This document shows, piece after piece, positions 9,294 through 18,816 of a stretch of DNA of 43,268 nt. Source of the DNA: Bacteroidota bacterium (GTDB lineage: Bacteria > Bacteroidota > Bacteroidia > Chitinophagales > Chitinophagaceae); assembly GCA_018268085.1 (NCBI GenBank), contig JAFDXE010000035.1, positions 1 through 43,268 on the forward strand, written 5' to 3'. The position numbers were made by a program, and so were the translations under genes. The notes beneath the pieces are model-generated. The model made no database searches, was not told the origin of the DNA, and saw nothing but the letters and a program-made list of their open reading frames with translations. Each line of letters starts with the position of its first letter. Positions within the stretch are counted from its first letter, which is position 1.

Positions 9294-9788
9294 ATGAAAT
9301 GTATATACAAGTACCTGGCGCTGTTTTTATTTGCTGCAGGAATTGTTTCGTGTTCCTCTATGTACTCCTATAAAAATGCCAATGAAAAAGCGATGGCTTA
9401 TTCGCATACCTGGAATGAGATCATCAATAAAGGGAATGTGGCCTTGTTCGATTCTGCATTTTCTCCCAATATTGTGTACGACAATGCCAATACACATTTA
9501 CAGGGCATAGATGATTTTAAAAAATATTTTGAAGAATATATTACGGGCTTCAGCAATCGTGATTTTGAAATCCTGGAAATTTACAGCTCCGGCGACCGTG
9601 TGATTAAACGCTGGTCGTTTACCGGTACACATACAGGCGCATTTGCTGGTATCAAACCCACAGGCAGGAAAATAACCATCGAAGGTGTTACCATCGCTAC
9701 CATCCGTATGGGAAAAATAGTTGCCGAAAGAGATTACCTGGATGATCTCGGGTTAATGCAAAAATTAGGTGTAATTCCTGCACTGTAA
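9294..9788 (+). CDS. SnoaL-like (NTF2-fold) lipoprotein
   Basis: This 164-aa protein has a lipoprotein signal ending AAGIVSCSS (lipid-Cys20). The mature part matches the SnoaL/ester-cyclase type of the NTF2-like fold: a first helix with AYSHTWNEIINKGNV, the FSPNIVYDN strand, GIDDFKKYFEEYITGF, the central VIKRWSFTGTHTGAFAGIKPTGRKI and the exit strand GKIVAERDYLDDLGLMQKLG. Cytosolic relatives include polyketide cyclases and limonene-epoxide-hydrolase-like enzymes; many lipidated members have no known reaction. It follows the structured element by 99 bp, so that element could lie in its 5' leader. A terminator-like hairpin is found 20 bp after the stop. Confidence 0.8.
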   Translation: MKCIYKYLALFLFAAGIVSCSSMYSYKNANEKAMAYSHTWNEIINKGNVALFDSAFSPNIVYDNANTHLQGIDDFKKYFEEYITGFSNRDFEILEIYSSGDRVIKRWSFTGTHTGAFAGIKPTGRKITIEGVTIATIRMGKIVAERDYLDDLGLMQKLGVIPAL

Positions 9789-9807
9789 AACACTACATAC
9801 CTATACC

Positions 9808-9849
9808 CGCTGCCAGGGATATTTACTGTATTACGTTGCAGCGTTTTTT
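9808..9849 (+). terminator. rho-independent terminator after the SnoaL-like gene
   Basis: CGCTGC (9808-9813) pairs with GCAGCG (9838-9843) and is followed directly by TTTTTT (9844-9849). The stem is short and the 24-nt loop long, so the call is moderate. It would end the 6257-9788 transcript. Confidence 0.5.
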
Positions 9850-10176
9850 ATTCTCCGGGATTATATATAAAAGATAAGATAGCTTATATTGTGTAATAGC
9901 AATATAACGTAAAACCTATTCTGCCATTTTAATAATACACATCAACTATATTAAAGAATGCTGATTAAAACTAAAAGGTTATTTTTTTAAAACGCTAAGT
10001 ACAGAACTAAATGAGATACGCCATCAAAAAAATATTATTCATTATAAAATGACAAAAGGGTGTAAACTATGATGCTTGCAATCTGTGTAAATGATGTTAT
10101 CTATGCAATGCGTGTAATCAATAGTATAACTGTAAGATCACATGCTTAATACCCTCCTCCAAAATTACAATCAGCC
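9850..10176. other. AT-rich non-coding stretch before the sensory island
   Basis: The 388 bp between the SnoaL-like stop and the FIST gene contain the terminator at 9808-9849 and then AT-rich DNA without an ORF, tRNA or clear repeat. I could not find a convincing TAnnTTTG promoter box, though the FIST gene needs a promoter here. Confidence 0.5.
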
Positions 10177-11343
10177 ATGACATCAAAAACATTCTCCGCC
10201 AATTCAGTTGAAGCAATACAAACAGCACTAACGCATATTATCAAAGATGGATTCAAACCCACACTCTCGATCATTACTATCACCAATATTGAATTGGCAG
10301 CCGCCCTTTGTTCCATTTTTAATGATTATAATATTGCTGTATTTGGCGTAAGCTCATCGAAAAAATTTACTGAACAGGGAATAGAGTCAGATGAAATTGT
10401 TGTAATGCTGATGGATATGAACCCCGCTTATTTTAAAATTGTGCTAAACGATTACACACAATCCTCAGTGTATGATGCGGCACGATCTGCAGGCGCCATA
10501 GGAAAAAAATTTTTCACTGATCCCGGTTTTATTATTTCCGCTGCAGATTTTAAAATGTCGGGCGAAGAAATCATCGAAGGATTTATGAGTGCTGCGGGAA
10601 ATGACGTTACGGTAATGGGTGGCGTTGCCGGCAACCCTGCAGATTTTTCCGGGATCATATTCACTAATAATGCATCAAGTACCGGAGGATTGCTGGCACT
10701 TATAATAGACAAGGAAAAAATAAACATAAAGGGCATGGCTGTTTCCGGATGGAAACCTTCAGGAACAGAAAAACAAATTACAGAAAGCGAAGGGGCGTGG
10801 GTATTCACCATAGATAACGAACCGGCAATGAATGTGATTCAAAAATATTTGGGAAAGGAGATCACTTTCAATTCAGTGTACACCGCAGCCATTGATGATA
10901 CCACACAACCTTCAGGCCTGGTTCCACTTGATTCAGGATATCCCCTGCAATTTCAACGAGCCTCGGGAAGTCCATTAATCAGACCTGTCGTACTCTGGAA
11001 CACTGCTAACAATTCTGTAATGGTTGGAGGAAATGTAAGACCAACCGACAAATTTCGATTCTCCCTCCCTCCGGATTTTGATGTGATAGACGCAGTTGTA
11101 AACACTACAAAAAATATTAAAGAAAAAGAAATGAACGATGTAGATGCCCTGATTGTTTTTTCATGCGTAGGAAGATTAAGCTCCTTCGGACCAATGATCT
11201 CATCAGAAATCGAAGGGTTGGCATCAACATGGAATAAGCCTATGATTGGTTTTTTCTCCCTGGGCGAATTCGGGAAACTGGATGATGGCCACTGTGAATT
11301 TCATGGTACTACCGTAAGCTGGGTAGCGTTAAAAGAAAAATAA
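10177..11343 (+). CDS. FIST domain sensor protein
   Basis: This 388-aa soluble protein has no signal peptide or membrane segment. It shows the FIST N-terminal domain (about 20-210; IAVFGVSSSKKFTEQGI, then the Gly-rich VMGGVAGNPADFSG) and the FIST C-terminal domain (about 225-385; NTTKNIKEKEMNDVDALIVFSCVGR and the ending PMIGFFSLGEFGKLDDGHCEFHGTT quoted here as separate short motifs PMIGFFSLGE and CEFHGTT). FIST domains are predicted small-ligand binders coupled to kinases and cyclases; the ligand was proposed to be amino-acid-like but is not settled. The gene sits 87 bp ahead of a histidine kinase on the same strand, the expected context, and heads the 10-20 kb signalling island. Confidence 0.9.
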   Translation: MTSKTFSANSVEAIQTALTHIIKDGFKPTLSIITITNIELAAALCSIFNDYNIAVFGVSSSKKFTEQGIESDEIVVMLMDMNPAYFKIVLNDYTQSSVYDAARSAGAIGKKFFTDPGFIISAADFKMSGEEIIEGFMSAAGNDVTVMGGVAGNPADFSGIIFTNNASSTGGLLALIIDKEKINIKGMAVSGWKPSGTEKQITESEGAWVFTIDNEPAMNVIQKYLGKEITFNSVYTAAIDDTTQPSGLVPLDSGYPLQFQRASGSPLIRPVVLWNTANNSVMVGGNVRPTDKFRFSLPPDFDVIDAVVNTTKNIKEKEMNDVDALIVFSCVGRLSSFGPMISSEIEGLASTWNKPMIGFFSLGEFGKLDDGHCEFHGTTVSWVALKEK

Positions 11344-11430
11344 CATTTTTACATGTAAAATACTTTTTTCGACTTTACAACAACTTGTTTGCCTATTTGC
11401 CTGAAATCAACAAATGAATAAAATCTACAA

Positions 11431-13098
11431 ATGAACCAGCATCTTCAGAAAATACAGGATATTATTGAACAGAATGAAAAATTATCGCCGGATGAAAAAA
11501 ATATCCTCATTAATGCTGCCAAAAATCTTCATAAAGAACTGGAAATAATCTCCTTCAAACTCGACCGAACAGAGAAGGTTAAACGAACTACGGCAATATT
11601 ATTAGAGGAAACCATCGAAGAACTGGAACAAAAAAGAAAAGCAGTTGAATCTCAAAACCGGGATCTGGAGATTGAATCATCACTTGAAAGAGTAAGAACA
11701 GCAGCAATGGCTATGAATAAAAGAGATGACATGCTTGAAATTTGTGTGATCATTTCTCAACAATTGCAGGCACTGGGTGTACATGAAATACGGAATGTAC
11801 AAACAGCCATTGTGTACGAATCAAAACACAGTTACCTCAATTTTGAATACTACGTAAAACATGCAAAAACAGTTATTACTGAAGTAGATTACGCCGCTCA
11901 TCCGCTACAGGAAGCTTTTTGTAAACAAATGCTTAAAGGCCCTAATGAATTTTTTTCTCGGTCGCTCTCCGGCAAAGAACTGGAAGAATGGTATGCACAT
12001 CAGCAAACAACCAACCAGTTTGCCGACATATTTCTTACTTCCGCTGCTTCTTTAAACTATTATTGGTATTCCCTGGGTCCTGTTGCATTAGGTGTATCAA
12101 CGTATGCAGCATTACAGGAAGAAGAAATTACATTGTTAAAACGTTTCAGCAATGTATTCGAATTATCTTATCGCCGGTTTTTGGATATCGAAAAAGCCGA
12201 AGCACAGGCTCAACAGGCTTCACTCGATCTGATCGCAATAAAAGAAGCAAAACAAAATGCAGAAGACGCATTAACAAAATTAAAGGCTACACAAAACCAA
12301 CTCATTCAATCCGAAAAAATGGCTTCCCTCGGTGAACTCACCGCAGGCATCGCTCATGAAATTCAAAACCCACTCAACTTTGTAAATAATTTTTCAGAAG
12401 TAAGCAATGAACTAATTGATGAAATGAATGAAGAATTAAATAAAGGAGATATTGAAGAAGCAAAAGCAATAAGCAAGGATATCAAACAAAACCTGGAAAA
12501 AATAAATTATCACGGTAAACGTGCCGATGCTATTGTGAAAGGTATGCTGCAACACAGCCGAAAAAACAATGGCCAAAAGGAACACACAGATATCAATGCA
12601 CTTTGCGAAGAATATGTGCGATTGTCATATCATGGTTTGAGGGCAAAGGATAAATTTTTCAATGCAACCATCAAAACAACTTTCGATTCCACCATCGGAA
12701 AAATAAATATTATTCCGCAGGACATGGGCAGGGTGATCATGAATTTACTTACCAACGCTTTTTATGCAGTAAATGAAAAAGCCAGGCTCAATGCTAAAAG
12801 TTCACAGCCTGTTGCTTATGAACCAACAGTTTCCATTAACACACACTCCCTCCCACCCCGGAGAGGAGTTGGTGGTGAGGTTCACATAACGGTTACCGAT
12901 AACGGCAATGGAATTCCAGATTCCATCAAAGAAAAAATATTTCAGCCATTCTTTACAACAAAGCCAACCGGTGAAGGAACGGGATTGGGTTTAAGTTTGA
13001 GTTACGATATTGTAACCAAAGGACATGGAGGCGCTATCCTGGTGCAATCGGAGCCTGGCAAATACACACAGTTCACTGTTCAGCTACCCATACCTTAA
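11431..13098 (+). CDS. cytosolic sensor histidine kinase, GAF-like input (kinase 1)
   Basis: This 555-aa kinase has no membrane segment. An N-terminal coiled coil (about 1-85) leads through the linker motif SLERVRTAAMAM to a GAF-like sensory domain (about 90-255), a second coiled coil (about 255-300), a DHp helix with His309 in [12 protein letters not shown], and a HATPase domain (about 400-555) with [10 protein letters not shown] (N box), DNGNGIP (G1) and [12 protein letters not shown] (G2). Being soluble and next to the FIST gene, it may take its signal from FIST. The 81 residues from [10 protein letters not shown] to QHSR differ from kinase 2 at a single position. An extra short segment encoded by palindrome-like DNA lies between the N and G1 boxes (12842-12880). 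The next gene starts 35-70 bp downstream. Confidence 0.92.
   Translation: MNQHLQKIQDIIEQNEKLSPDEKNILINAAKNLHKELEIISFKLDRTEKVKRTTAILLEETIEELEQKRKAVESQNRDLEIESSLERVRTAAMAMNKRDDMLEICVIISQQLQALGVHEIRNVQTAIVYESKHSYLNFEYYVKHAKTVITEVDYAAHPLQEAFCKQMLKGPNEFFSRSLSGKELEEWYAHQQTTNQFADIFLTSAASLNYYWYSLGPVALGVSTYAALQEEEITLLKRFSNVFELSYRRFLDIEKAEAQAQQASLDLIAIKEAKQNAEDALTKLKATQNQLIQSEKMASLGELTAGIAHEIQNPLNFVNNFSEVSNELIDEMNEELNKGDIEEAKAISKDIKQNLEKINYHGKRADAIVKGMLQHSRKNNGQKEHTDINALCEEYVRLSYHGLRAKDKFFNATIKTTFDSTIGKINIIPQDMGRVIMNLLTNAFYAVNEKARLNAKSSQPVAYEPTVSINTHSLPPRRGVGGEVHITVTDNGNGIPDSIKEKIFQPFFTTKPTGEGTGLGLSLSYDIVTKGHGGAILVQSEPGKYTQFTVQLPIP
12842..12880 (+). repeat. imperfect palindrome-like insert inside kinase 1
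   Basis: A CT-rich left arm (CACTCCCTCCCACCCC) is followed by a GA/GT-rich right arm (GGAGAGGAGTTGGTGGTGAGG, given in two overlapping parts GGAGAGGAG and TTGGTGGTGAGG). The composition is unlike the surrounding coding DNA. It adds about six in-frame residues relative to kinase 3, which lacks the segment. A diverged counterpart occupies the same place in kinase 2 (16782-16820). Confidence 0.5.
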
Positions 13099-13168
13099 CG
13101 GGATATATCAGCAATAAAATCTTATCTTCCAAATGATTTTAATTTCGAAAGACCTAAACGAATTGCGA

Positions 13169-16100
13169 ATGATGCAACATCACAAACCAACATCCGTTTG
13201 TTTACTGTTTTTTTTTAACATCGCTTTACTTTTCAGTTGTAATAGTTTATCTGCTCAAACAAAATATTTTTCAGGGAATTATCAAATAGAAAATATTACA
13301 AAAAAAGACGGGTTGCCTGAAGATCTTGTGATCAACATCATGCAGGATAGAAGAGGCTTTATGTGGTTCACAACCCCTTATCATCTTGTACGCTATGATG
13401 GCATCCATTTCAGTAACTATCCTGTCAAAAATGAATTCCCTGGTTTAAATGTTCATTTTTTCCCGGGAATTGCAGAAGATAAATCCGGGGTAATCTGGCT
13501 GGCAACATCAGAGGTCGGACTTATCTCTTTCAACCCCAGGACAGAAAAATTTACCCGCTATTATACAGAAAACCCTGATACCTCAAAAAGAATATCCGAC
13601 AATGTTATTCGCAGCATCACTATCGATAAAAAAGGAAATATCTGGGTGGGCACTGCCAATGAATTTAATATTGTATCAACACAGGGCGACAGCATTACCA
13701 TTAAAAAATTTACGTCTCACTTTTCAGATAGTTTTCTGCCCAGCATTGATACGCTCATAAAAAATAATCTGTCGTTGGCAAACCTGACAAAGATCTCATC
13801 ACTTGAAAATAAAGTTCAACAGTTTGAACTAAAATCCCCAACGCCGGTAATTGTGGTGTGCATGGGCGAATATTTTAACGTGATGGCCGATTATGGCTGG
13901 ATTGAAAATGAAAAAGGGGAAACCATTTGGAAAATGAGCTCCAATAAGGCAAAATCCGTTGGCGGTGCATCAAAAAATAAACTGCAGGTTGAATCCATCA
14001 CATTGCCGCCAGGAAAATATACTGCTCATTATATTTCAGATGATAGTCACGCATGGAATGACTGGAATGAAGCAGCACCGCCAAGGCCTGAGTGGTGGGG
14101 TATCAGGATCATCAGTGTACCTGCATCGGTTTCCACATCCATATCAAACCTGATTATAAAAACAAACAAATCATTATCCGATTATGGAACTGATATCACT
14201 AACGTAAAACCTGATTCCAGTGGCAACCTGTGGTTCATTTCAAGTGGTTTATTGGAAAAAATAAACACATCCGCAGCAAACAACAAAATATTAATCAGTG
14301 AAAAAATAAAACTTCCCGATACATTTATTGCTACAGGTTTCTTTGAGGTGATCGATGAAAACAACCTGCTATTATTTGGAATGAATCAGCTTAAAGGAAG
14401 TACTGCAATAAAAATGGCTTCATTGCTATATCACCAGCGCAATAATACTTATGAACTCACAGAAAACAATCCGGACATTCATCCATCTGTATCAAATAAT
14501 GCTTTTCTGGTAGATCGGCAGCATCGGGTATGGCTCGGAAATTTTAACCAGTATGGAGAAGGACTGTATGTATCTGATAGCAGTAGTTTAACCAGTCCTT
14601 ATTTTAGAAAATTAATCTTAAGCAAACCAGGCTCTATTGAACCCGGGAAAAAAGAATATGAACAAATATGGACAATCAGTGAAGACAGGTTTGGACATAT
14701 CTGGGTAGGTTCACGCATTTCAGGATTGTATAAAATCAGTCCTGGTAAAATGCCTGCCAAAGAATATTTCGTTTCACGTACAACCACCGACAGTTTACCG
14801 GCTAACATTACGAACCTTGCTGAAGATCCTAACGGTAACGTGTGGCTGACAAGTGAACAGCAAACAACTTTTAAGTTAAATATTGCCAGCAGCCAGTTAG
14901 AAAGATTTCCAGTTACGAAAAATGAAACACAAAAATATATTTCCGGAGAAGGAAACTCATTTTACATTACAGGAAAAAACGAAACTAAATATTTTAATAA
15001 GGAAACCAAAAAGCTTGAAACGCTGCCCATCCGCATTCCGGATTCATTGGTACTGCTTACCCGTGATGATGATGGAAATTTCTGGGCAGTAAATAAATTC
15101 AAACCCGGATTATCCAATTCCTTTTATATCTACAACAACAATTCCTTTCAGCCGGTATATTTTGATTCAACTGATTTTTCGGTGGGCGGTGGCTTTATTA
15201 GAAATTTATTCATAGGTAAAAATGGTGATTTCTGGATTTGCCCGGCATTTGAAGGTATTCATCAATATAAACTTAACAAGCAGACAAAACAATTTCAGTT
15301 CGTAAAAAAATACCTGCACTCAGGAACAGATGTGTTCGATATTGTGGAGAAAGAAAATGGCATACTATGGGCCGGAGTGTACAATGAAGGCCTCCTGCGT
15401 ATCGACACCAAAAACAATACGATTAAATCATTTACAACAAAAGATGGTATGCCTTCAGATGGTTTATTTAATATCGTACCATTCAGAAATAAATTCTTGT
15501 TGATTACTGATCTGGGCACTACATTTTTTGATCTGAGCAATGAAAGTTTTCACAGGAGCAGGGAATTCGATGATTATTTTGCACAGGTTACCCCAACGAA
15601 ATATGTTGCTATGGCTGATAAAATTTTGTCGAAAAAAATTATCGCTACCGCTTCAGGAAATATTGCAATGGTTACTAAAGGAGGTTTGGTAATTTTTAAT
15701 CCAGACCAGCTTCCCTATGATTCAACAAAACCAATGCTGCAAATCAGTGCATTGAAAATCGGAAACAAACTGATAGCTACTTACAATTTAGATGAAAACG
15801 CAAACCTTGAATTTACATACAACAATAATAATATCGAAATTGAATACATAGGCATTCAATACAATGAGCAGAATAAAAATACCTATAGTTACTTCCTTAA
15901 AGGAGCAAATGACAACTGGATTGCTGCCGGGAATGAACGGATAGCCCGCTATTCAAATCTGCCTCCGGGAGATTATGCGTTTTACTTAAAAGCAGCAAAT
16001 GTAAACGGCGTTTGGTCGGATGCAAAAAAAATGTTTTCTTTTACCATTCTTCCGCCGTGGTGGAAAACATGGTGGGCCTACACATTGTATGTTTTAATTG

Positions 16101-17035
16101 CTGCAGGTTTAATCTGGACGTATATCCGTTACCGCTCAAGAGCATTAAAAAAAGAAAATATCCTACTGGAGTCGAAAGTAGAACAACGAACATTGGAGTT
16201 AAAAGATACCATTAACACATTAAAAACAACGCAGTCTCAACTGGTACACGCTGAAAAAATGGCTTCCCTTGGAGAACTCACCGCAGGTATTGCTCACGAA
16301 ATTCAAAACCCGCTCAACTTCGTTAATAATTTTTCAGAAGTAAGCAATGAACTAATTGATGAAATGAATGAGGAATTAAACAAAGGAGATATTGAAGAAG
16401 CAAAAGCTATCAGCAATGATATCAAACAAAACCTGGAAAAAATAAATTATCACGGCAAACGTGCCGATGCTATTGTAAAAGGAATGCTGCAACACAGTCG
16501 CAACAGCAGCGGGCAAAAAGAACCAACTGATATCAACGCATTGTGTGATGAATATCTTCGTTTAGCCTATCATGGTTTGAGAGCAAAAGACAAATCATTC
16601 AATGCCAGCATCAAAACTGATTTTGACCCTTGCATTGGAAAAATAAACATCATTCCGCAAGACATAGGAAGAGTGATCATGAATTTACTTACCAATGCAT
16701 TTTATGCGGTAAATGAAAAAGCAAGGCTTAATACTCAAAGTACGCAGCCTGAGGCTTATGAACCAACTGTTACCATTGGCACACACTCCTCTAACTCCAG
16801 GAGCGGGGTTGGGACTGAGGTGAGCATAACGGTAACCGATAACGGCAATGGGATCCCCGATTCCATCAAAGAAAAAATATTCCAGCCCTTCTTTACAACC
16901 AAACCCACAGGGCAGGGAACGGGATTGGGATTAAGCCTGAGTTACGATATTGTAACCAAAGCACATGGTGGTTCCATAAAAGTTGAAACAGAAGCAGGGA
17001 AATTCACCCGGTTTGTCATTACTTTGTTAGCATGA
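13169..17035 (+). CDS. propeller-type sensor histidine kinase with inserted domain (kinase 2)
   Basis: The frame is open from 13133 (1300 aa), but I start it at 13169 because the signal peptide [16 protein letters not shown] then begins at once. A periplasmic Reg_prop propeller (blades such as [19 protein letters not shown]) is interrupted at residues about 197-340 (numbered from 13133) by a separate domain with [15 protein letters not shown] and [19 protein letters not shown] domain, one membrane helix ([17 protein letters not shown]), a coiled coil, the DHp with His1055 and a HATPase domain ([19 protein letters not shown]) follow. Unlike the sensor at 1939-6045 it has neither receiver nor HTH, so it must signal to a separate receiver, probably one of the two encoded downstream. 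Confidence 0.9.
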   Translation: MMQHHKPTSVCLLFFFNIALLFSCNSLSAQTKYFSGNYQIENITKKDGLPEDLVINIMQDRRGFMWFTTPYHLVRYDGIHFSNYPVKNEFPGLNVHFFPGIAEDKSGVIWLATSEVGLISFNPRTEKFTRYYTENPDTSKRISDNVIRSITIDKKGNIWVGTANEFNIVSTQGDSITIKKFTSHFSDSFLPSIDTLIKNNLSLANLTKISSLENKVQQFELKSPTPVIVVCMGEYFNVMADYGWIENEKGETIWKMSSNKAKSVGGASKNKLQVESITLPPGKYTAHYISDDSHAWNDWNEAAPPRPEWWGIRIISVPASVSTSISNLIIKTNKSLSDYGTDITNVKPDSSGNLWFISSGLLEKINTSAANNKILISEKIKLPDTFIATGFFEVIDENNLLLFGMNQLKGSTAIKMASLLYHQRNNTYELTENNPDIHPSVSNNAFLVDRQHRVWLGNFNQYGEGLYVSDSSSLTSPYFRKLILSKPGSIEPGKKEYEQIWTISEDRFGHIWVGSRISGLYKISPGKMPAKEYFVSRTTTDSLPANITNLAEDPNGNVWLTSEQQTTFKLNIASSQLERFPVTKNETQKYISGEGNSFYITGKNETKYFNKETKKLETLPIRIPDSLVLLTRDDDGNFWAVNKFKPGLSNSFYIYNNNSFQPVYFDSTDFSVGGGFIRNLFIGKNGDFWICPAFEGIHQYKLNKQTKQFQFVKKYLHSGTDVFDIVEKENGILWAGVYNEGLLRIDTKNNTIKSFTTKDGMPSDGLFNIVPFRNKFLLITDLGTTFFDLSNESFHRSREFDDYFAQVTPTKYVAMADKILSKKIIATASGNIAMVTKGGLVIFNPDQLPYDSTKPMLQISALKIGNKLIATYNLDENANLEFTYNNNNIEIEYIGIQYNEQNKNTYSYFLKGANDNWIAAGNERIARYSNLPPGDYAFYLKAANVNGVWSDAKKMFSFTILPPWWKTWWAYTLYVLIAAGLIWTYIRYRSRALKKENILLESKVEQRTLELKDTINTLKTTQSQLVHAEKMASLGELTAGIAHEIQNPLNFVNNFSEVSNELIDEMNEELNKGDIEEAKAISNDIKQNLEKINYHGKRADAIVKGMLQHSRNSSGQKEPTDINALCDEYLRLAYHGLRAKDKSFNASIKTDFDPCIGKINIIPQDIGRVIMNLLTNAFYAVNEKARLNTQSTQPEAYEPTVTIGTHSSNSRSGVGTEVSITVTDNGNGIPDSIKEKIFQPFFTTKPTGQGTGLGLSLSYDIVTKAHGGSIKVETEAGKFTRFVITLLA
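16782..16820 (+). repeat. imperfect palindrome-like insert inside kinase 2
   Basis: CACTCCTCTAACTCC is followed by AGGAGCGGGGTTGGGACTGA and then GG, the same CT-rich/GT-rich arm layout and the same reading frame as the insert at 12842-12880 of kinase 1. The flanking bases (ACACACTCC on the left, GCATAACGGT/CACATAACGGT on the right) align directly between the two genes, while the insert itself has diverged. Confidence 0.45.
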
Positions 17036-17047
17036 TAACTCTTTAAC

Positions 17048-18406
17048 ATGAACCTCGAACTGGCATTATTGTTTATCGTCTTCGGTGTTTTGCGAAAAGA
17101 AAATAAGCGCAAAAACTTGTACCCTTCCTGGGATAAGTATCTTATTGCTGCTTATTTTGTTACTACTGCAATGATCTTTTTACCCCGGTTGTTCAAAGGA
17201 TACGACTATATAACGCAGTGGATCGGGCACGCTTATGTACTTACCATCATCGTTTTGGTATTGCTGTACAAGGCATTTAAACCTGCCAAACAAATTGTGT
17301 ATGCACTGATACCAATTTTTGCCATTAGTTTGGTTGAAGATATTGTAGAGATCATAAATTTCAACCTCTATAAAAAATGGGACAGGTATTTTGATATCGC
17401 CTCCATATTCGCACTGGTATGGATGTTTGCCATGCTCATCATCAACAACAGGCAAAGAAAGGCGCTCGAAAAAGAAAGATTAAAAGCTGAAGAACAGGAA
17501 AAGGAAAGAATAATTGCAGAAAAAATGAAGGTTGCACTGGAAATACAGGTTAAAGAAAGAACAGCAGAAATAACCAGGCAAAAAGAAGAACTGCAAAATG
17601 CATTAGATGATCTCCGCCAGGTACAGAAACAACTGATTCAAAGCGAAAAAATGGCAAGCCTCGGAGAACTAACTGCCGGCATTGCTCATGAAATTCAGAA
17701 CCCCCTCAATTTCGTTAATAATTTTGCTGAAGTGAACAGGGAACTACTTGCTGAAATGAATGAAGAAATAGCAAAAGGAAATTTGGAAGAAGTGAAATCG
17801 CTTGCAAAAGACATCATTGACAATGAAGAAAAGATCACTCATCATGGTAAACGTGCAGATGCTATTGTAAAAGGAATGCTGCAACACTCACGCAACAGCA
17901 GCGGACAAAAAGAACCTGCAAACATCAATGTATTGGCTGATGAATATTTACGATTGGCGTATCATGGCTTAAGAGCTAAAGACAAAACATTCAATGCAAC
18001 CATTAAAACCGATTTCGACGACAGTATTGGCAATATCAATATCATCCCGCAGGATATCGGTCGGGTAATCCTCAACCTTATCACCAATGCATTTTATGCC
18101 GTTACCGAACGCAGGAAAAATGCAACAAGTTTAAGTAACTATGATCCTACGGTAACAGTGATCACCAGGAAAACACAACAAGCCGTAGAGATAATTGTAC
18201 AGGATAACGGCATGGGTATTCCGGCAAAAGTGCTGGATAAGATATTTCAACCATTCTTTACCACTAAACCAACCGGCCAGGGTACAGGCCTGGGATTAAG
18301 CATGAGTTATGAAATTGTAACAAAAGCACATGGAGGCGAATTAAAAGTAAATACAAAAGAAGGAGAAGGCACTTCGTTTATCATCCATCTTCCCCTGAAT
18401 AAATAA
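17048..18406 (+). CDS. membrane sensor histidine kinase (kinase 3)
   Basis: This 452-aa kinase begins only 12 bp after kinase 2. Residues 1-140 form about five hydrophobic segments (for example YVLTIIVLVLLYKAF and IASIFALVWMFAMLII) with no sizeable periplasmic domain, so it probably senses within the membrane. A long charged coiled coil (about 140-205) leads to the DHp with His214 in [12 protein letters not shown] and a HATPase domain with NLITNAFYAV, DNGMGIP and GTGLGLSMSYEI. The core is clearly related to kinases 1 and 2 but more distant, and it lacks their palindrome-like insert. Its immediate downstream neighbours are two receivers, its likely partners. Confidence 0.92.
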   Translation: MNLELALLFIVFGVLRKENKRKNLYPSWDKYLIAAYFVTTAMIFLPRLFKGYDYITQWIGHAYVLTIIVLVLLYKAFKPAKQIVYALIPIFAISLVEDIVEIINFNLYKKWDRYFDIASIFALVWMFAMLIINNRQRKALEKERLKAEEQEKERIIAEKMKVALEIQVKERTAEITRQKEELQNALDDLRQVQKQLIQSEKMASLGELTAGIAHEIQNPLNFVNNFAEVNRELLAEMNEEIAKGNLEEVKSLAKDIIDNEEKITHHGKRADAIVKGMLQHSRNSSGQKEPANINVLADEYLRLAYHGLRAKDKTFNATIKTDFDDSIGNINIIPQDIGRVILNLITNAFYAVTERRKNATSLSNYDPTVTVITRKTQQAVEIIVQDNGMGIPAKVLDKIFQPFFTTKPTGQGTGLGLSMSYEIVTKAHGGELKVNTKEGEGTSFIIHLPLNK

Positions 18407-18441
18407 CTATATTGTTAGCACTTATCCGTAAATAACTTCGA

Positions 18442-18816
18442 ATGAAAATACTGGTAGTAGACGATGAAAAAGATGTTCAATCTTTATTTGAACAAAGGTT
18501 CCGCAGGGAAATAAAAAATCTGGAGCTGGAATTCGCTTTTGCATTTTCAGGCGAAGAGGCACTTACTTTTCTTCATACATTGAAACATGAAGCGGTTTTG
18601 ATTTTATCCGATATTAACATGCCCGGCATGAGCGGCCTGGAACTCCTGGATAAAATTAAACATACAGACCATCAGCCACCACCGGTTGTAATGATGATTA
18701 CGGCTTATGGTGACCAGGAAAATTTCGACACCGCAAAAAAACTGGGTGCAGATGATTTTCTGACTAAACCTGTTGACTTTACTTTATTAAAAGAAAAATT
18801 AAAATCCCTGTCGTGA
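18442..18816 (+). CDS. single-domain CheY-like response regulator
   Basis: This 124-aa protein is a lone receiver domain: acidic pair in LVVDDEKDVQ, phospho-Asp57 in LSDINMPG, the Thr switch in MMITAYGD and Lys in LTKPVDF. No output domain is attached, so it must act by protein contact or as a phosphate sink or relay. The stop codon overlaps the start of the next gene by four bases (ATGA), indicating translational coupling with the receiver-cyclase. It resembles the receiver domain of that next protein (both keep FEQRFRREIK/IKQKFRRKIR after the acidic pair), suggesting the two arose by duplication. Confidence 0.95.
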   Translation: MKILVVDDEKDVQSLFEQRFRREIKNLELEFAFAFSGEEALTFLHTLKHEAVLILSDINMPGMSGLELLDKIKHTDHQPPPVVMMITAYGDQENFDTAKKLGADDFLTKPVDFTLLKEKLKSLS

